Shown here piece by piece: positions 62,486-64,000 of a stretch of 64,000 nt of DNA; the stretch's first letter is position 1; each line of letters begins with the position of its first letter. Made by a program: the position numbers and the translations under genes. Origin of the DNA: Armatimonadota bacterium (GTDB lineage: Bacteria; Armatimonadota; Fimbriimonadia; Fimbriimonadales; Fimbriimonadaceae); assembly GCA_027451905.1 (NCBI GenBank), contig DAIDHV010000006.1, positions 113,718 to 177,717 on the forward strand, written 5' to 3'. A model generated the notes under the pieces. That model did no database searches, was not told the origin of the DNA, and saw nothing but the letters and a program-made list of their open reading frames with translations.

Positions 62486-64000
62486 CTATTTGGTTTGTTG
62501 AGATTGTATTGCTTTTACAATGACTTCTTGGTCCGCTTTTGGTAGTTCAGAAAAGGTCAAAAGGGTTTTCCTCGGGAAATTAAAGCTCATACTAGCGCTT
62601 CGGAACTGGTCATGGGGATAAGCGACCTTATACTCCAAGGTCAGATGGTCATAGATTTCGAAAAGCATGTATTTTTTGAGTATTTCCAACCCTTGCTTCT
62701 CTGTGAGACCAAAGACGTCCATTTTTATTTCGGAGGCAATGAAATTCATACCAGCAGGAAAGCGAGCGCCGCCTCCGTAGTGCAGAAAGAGGCTAAAAAA
62801 GGGAGGATTAGCGAGAGGCGGCTTGAAATTTGGTAGGTATTTGAATTCAGGACGAACTCGATATTGAAGACGAATTGGATAGCCACCTGCCCGTAGGTAG
62901 TTGAATTCATACTGCCTCATTGTTTGAAGAGTTCCGCCCGCGAAAACCGTAGTCACTGAACCATTCTTTCCGGTTGTTGATATTCCACATTTGTAGTAAA
63001 ATTCCTGCCACCATTTTCTTCTAAGCTTAGTCTCGTTGGATGTGATTGTGTGGAGTTTTAACAAATTCTGCCACTCCTCGCTGGTTAGAGTGCCAAGAAA
63101 TTTCGAGTCCAGATTATCTCCGTAGGCTGGAAACTTAAACTGTTCCTGGTCTAGGATGGGGTTACTTTCCGTGACCTGAAGGCGGCTATTCCACTTAAGC
63201 AAGGTTACTTCGGATTGAGCTCGAAACTTTAGAAGTTGGAAAAGAGTCAAATAGCCTTTCTTATGAGTTAGCTGAAGTGCAATCTGGTACGGCTTTCTCG
63301 ATTCTCGGATGGCCTCTACCGCTTCTGGCATCACCGGCTTTACCATTAGGGTATGTCCCTTAACCACCAATGATAAACCGTCTTGAATAAGCAGGTCTCT
63401 AACCTCTATTGCGGAAAGAGCAGGACTTCTTTGCAGGGCAGCAGAAAAGGTATTGAGGAGCTTATCGGGCAGGTCACCAACAACCTTTTGGAAGCCATAG
63501 GCGTTTGCCATTTTGACAACCAAGTCGGCAACAAAATATGACAAGGGATCGTGGGTTAAGGGTAAGTAGAAGTCGAGTGGATAGTGGGCTTTATCGGAAA
63601 ATATTTTTTGATAATGTGGCTCACCATCAATAAAATAGGCAGGAGTTTTTGAGTGCTTGTAAGTTACAAAGCTGAGGAACCGGCGAGAAGTTTCTCCGAG
63701 AACGATAGGTCCTTCTACGGCATTGGTGTAGTCTTTCAAGTCATCCTTAGTCACCAATCTCAGGAATTGTTGGTTGGCACGCGTTACTTGACCCGAAGAA
63801 TTGGCGTACTCGATGTTAAAGAACAGTTTGCTTTCCATTTCAGCATGGCTATATAGTGTGTAGGCTGGGTCATTTACTGTTTCATACGGAGCAAATACCT
63901 TATAGCCTGATGGTGCACGTTTCAGAAGTATTTGAGTCCACTGTGGTTGCCCGTGTGCCTCGAAATAGCGGTTAAATGCCTTTGTGAGATTGTTATTTAA
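62486..64000 (-). CDS. Protein of unknown function, 5' end beyond the window
   Basis: The reading frame stays open from the stop at 62486 to the last base (504 codons), 54 codons above the first in-frame ATG at 63838. Residues in this extension (…GQPQWTQILLKRAPSGYKVFAPYETVND…) look like normal protein, so the real start is outside the window. The visible product is mixed alpha/beta, with no signal peptide, membrane helix or recognised motif. The region from 'LTHKKGYLTLFQLLKFRAQSEVTLLKWNSRL' to 'EYKVAYPHDQF' is rich in aromatic residues. Its neighbours give no clue, and I do not recognise it. Confidence 0.7.
   Translation of the reverse strand, partial: LNNNLTKAFNRYFEAHGQPQWTQILLKRAPSGYKVFAPYETVNDPAYTLYSHAEMESKLFFNIEYANSSGQVTRANQQFLRLVTKDDLKDYTNAVEGPIVLGETSRRFLSFVTYKHSKTPAYFIDGEPHYQKIFSDKAHYPLDFYLPLTHDPLSYFVADLVVKMANAYGFQKVVGDLPDKLLNTFSAALQRSPALSAIEVRDLLIQDGLSLVVKGHTLMVKPVMPEAVEAIRESRKPYQIALQLTHKKGYLTLFQLLKFRAQSEVTLLKWNSRLQVTESNPILDQEQFKFPAYGDNLDSKFLGTLTSEEWQNLLKLHTITSNETKLRRKWWQEFYYKCGISTTGKNGSVTTVFAGGTLQTMRQYEFNYLRAGGYPIRLQYRVRPEFKYLPNFKPPLANPPFFSLFLHYGGGARFPAGMNFIASEIKMDVFGLTEKQGLEILKKYMLFEIYDHLTLEYKVAYPHDQFRSASMSFNFPRKTLLTFSELPKADQEVIVKAIQSQQTK

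Noticed and set aside
1..64000. Insertion sequences, prophage, defence islands or CRISPR-Cas loci
   Set aside because: No transposase, integrase, capsid, restriction, toxin-antitoxin or Cas protein was recognised in any frame listed or read.

Overview
The window is a dense, mostly housekeeping chromosomal segment of a motile, double-membraned bacterium. It encodes a secretin-based type II secretion system, a flagellar export and basal-body operon without obvious P- or L-ring genes, a primary sigma factor, RNA polymerase beta and beta', a split glycine decarboxylase (gcvPA/gcvPB) and a c-di-AMP riboswitch. Base composition is moderate, roughly 45-50% GC by eye. TTG and GTG starts are frequent. 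A PadR/permease-prefix pair, an HspR-DnaJ pair and a hybrid T2SS/T4P operon fit Armatimonadota (Fimbriimonadia-like), but this assignment is an inference from gene content and was not tested by phylogeny.

Layout. 0-6 kb: the start of an acyl-CoA dehydrogenase, a CAU tRNA, lepB-rplS-trmD leftward, then gcvH-gcvPA-gcvPB rightward. 6-14 kb: an accessory stretch with a PadR regulator and membrane partner, a c-type haem/copper monooxygenase-like protein with a redoxin-like partner, a GH31 glycosidase carrying a PA14 insert, and a MarR regulator (with a perfect 17-bp inverted-repeat operator) overlapping a lipoate-ligase-like gene. 14-17 kb: rpoD, a cysteine desulfurase and sucD, all leftward. 17.2-17.6 kb: a c-di-AMP (ydaO/yuaA-type) riboswitch with a strong promoter -10 and a downstream terminator, followed by hisB-hisH-hisA. 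19.6-28.6 kb: rpoB and rpoC separated by three consecutive perfect hairpins and ended by a long-stem terminator. 28.6-33 kb: dnaJ-hspR, an HDOD protein and an EF-G-like GTPase. 33-40.6 kb: one compact leftward flagellar operon, flgB-flgC-fliE-fliF-fliG-fliH-fliI-fliJ-transglycosylase-MotE-like. 40.7-45.5 kb: gcvT, then a zinc-ribbon/TPR protein and two proteins of unknown function. 45.5-49.4 kb: a four-gene leftward unit of amidohydrolase, flavin amine oxidase, small membrane protein and aldo-keto-reductase-like protein. 49.4-61.5 kb: a leftward type II secretion operon (E, F, G, H, I, J, K, L-like, M-like, C-like, D) ending in a Spy/LTXXQ protein. 61.5-62.5 kb: a 940-bp stretch without a convincing gene. 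62.5-64 kb: a gene of unknown function running off the right edge.

How it fits together. The gcv genes, the lipoate-ligase-like gene and gcvT together supply much of a glycine cleavage system, although they are scattered over 40 kb. The flagellar operon encodes the MS ring, switch, rod and export ATPase complex. The T2SS operon encodes a nearly complete secretion machine that could export products such as the GH31 enzyme. The most notable signals are the c-di-AMP riboswitch placed in front of histidine genes with an extra 200-nt structured region, a natural isoleucine at the RpoB rifampicin-pocket position that is normally histidine, the hairpin cluster between rpoB and rpoC, and a candidate HspR operator in front of a dnaJ-hspR pair that lacks dnaK/grpE.
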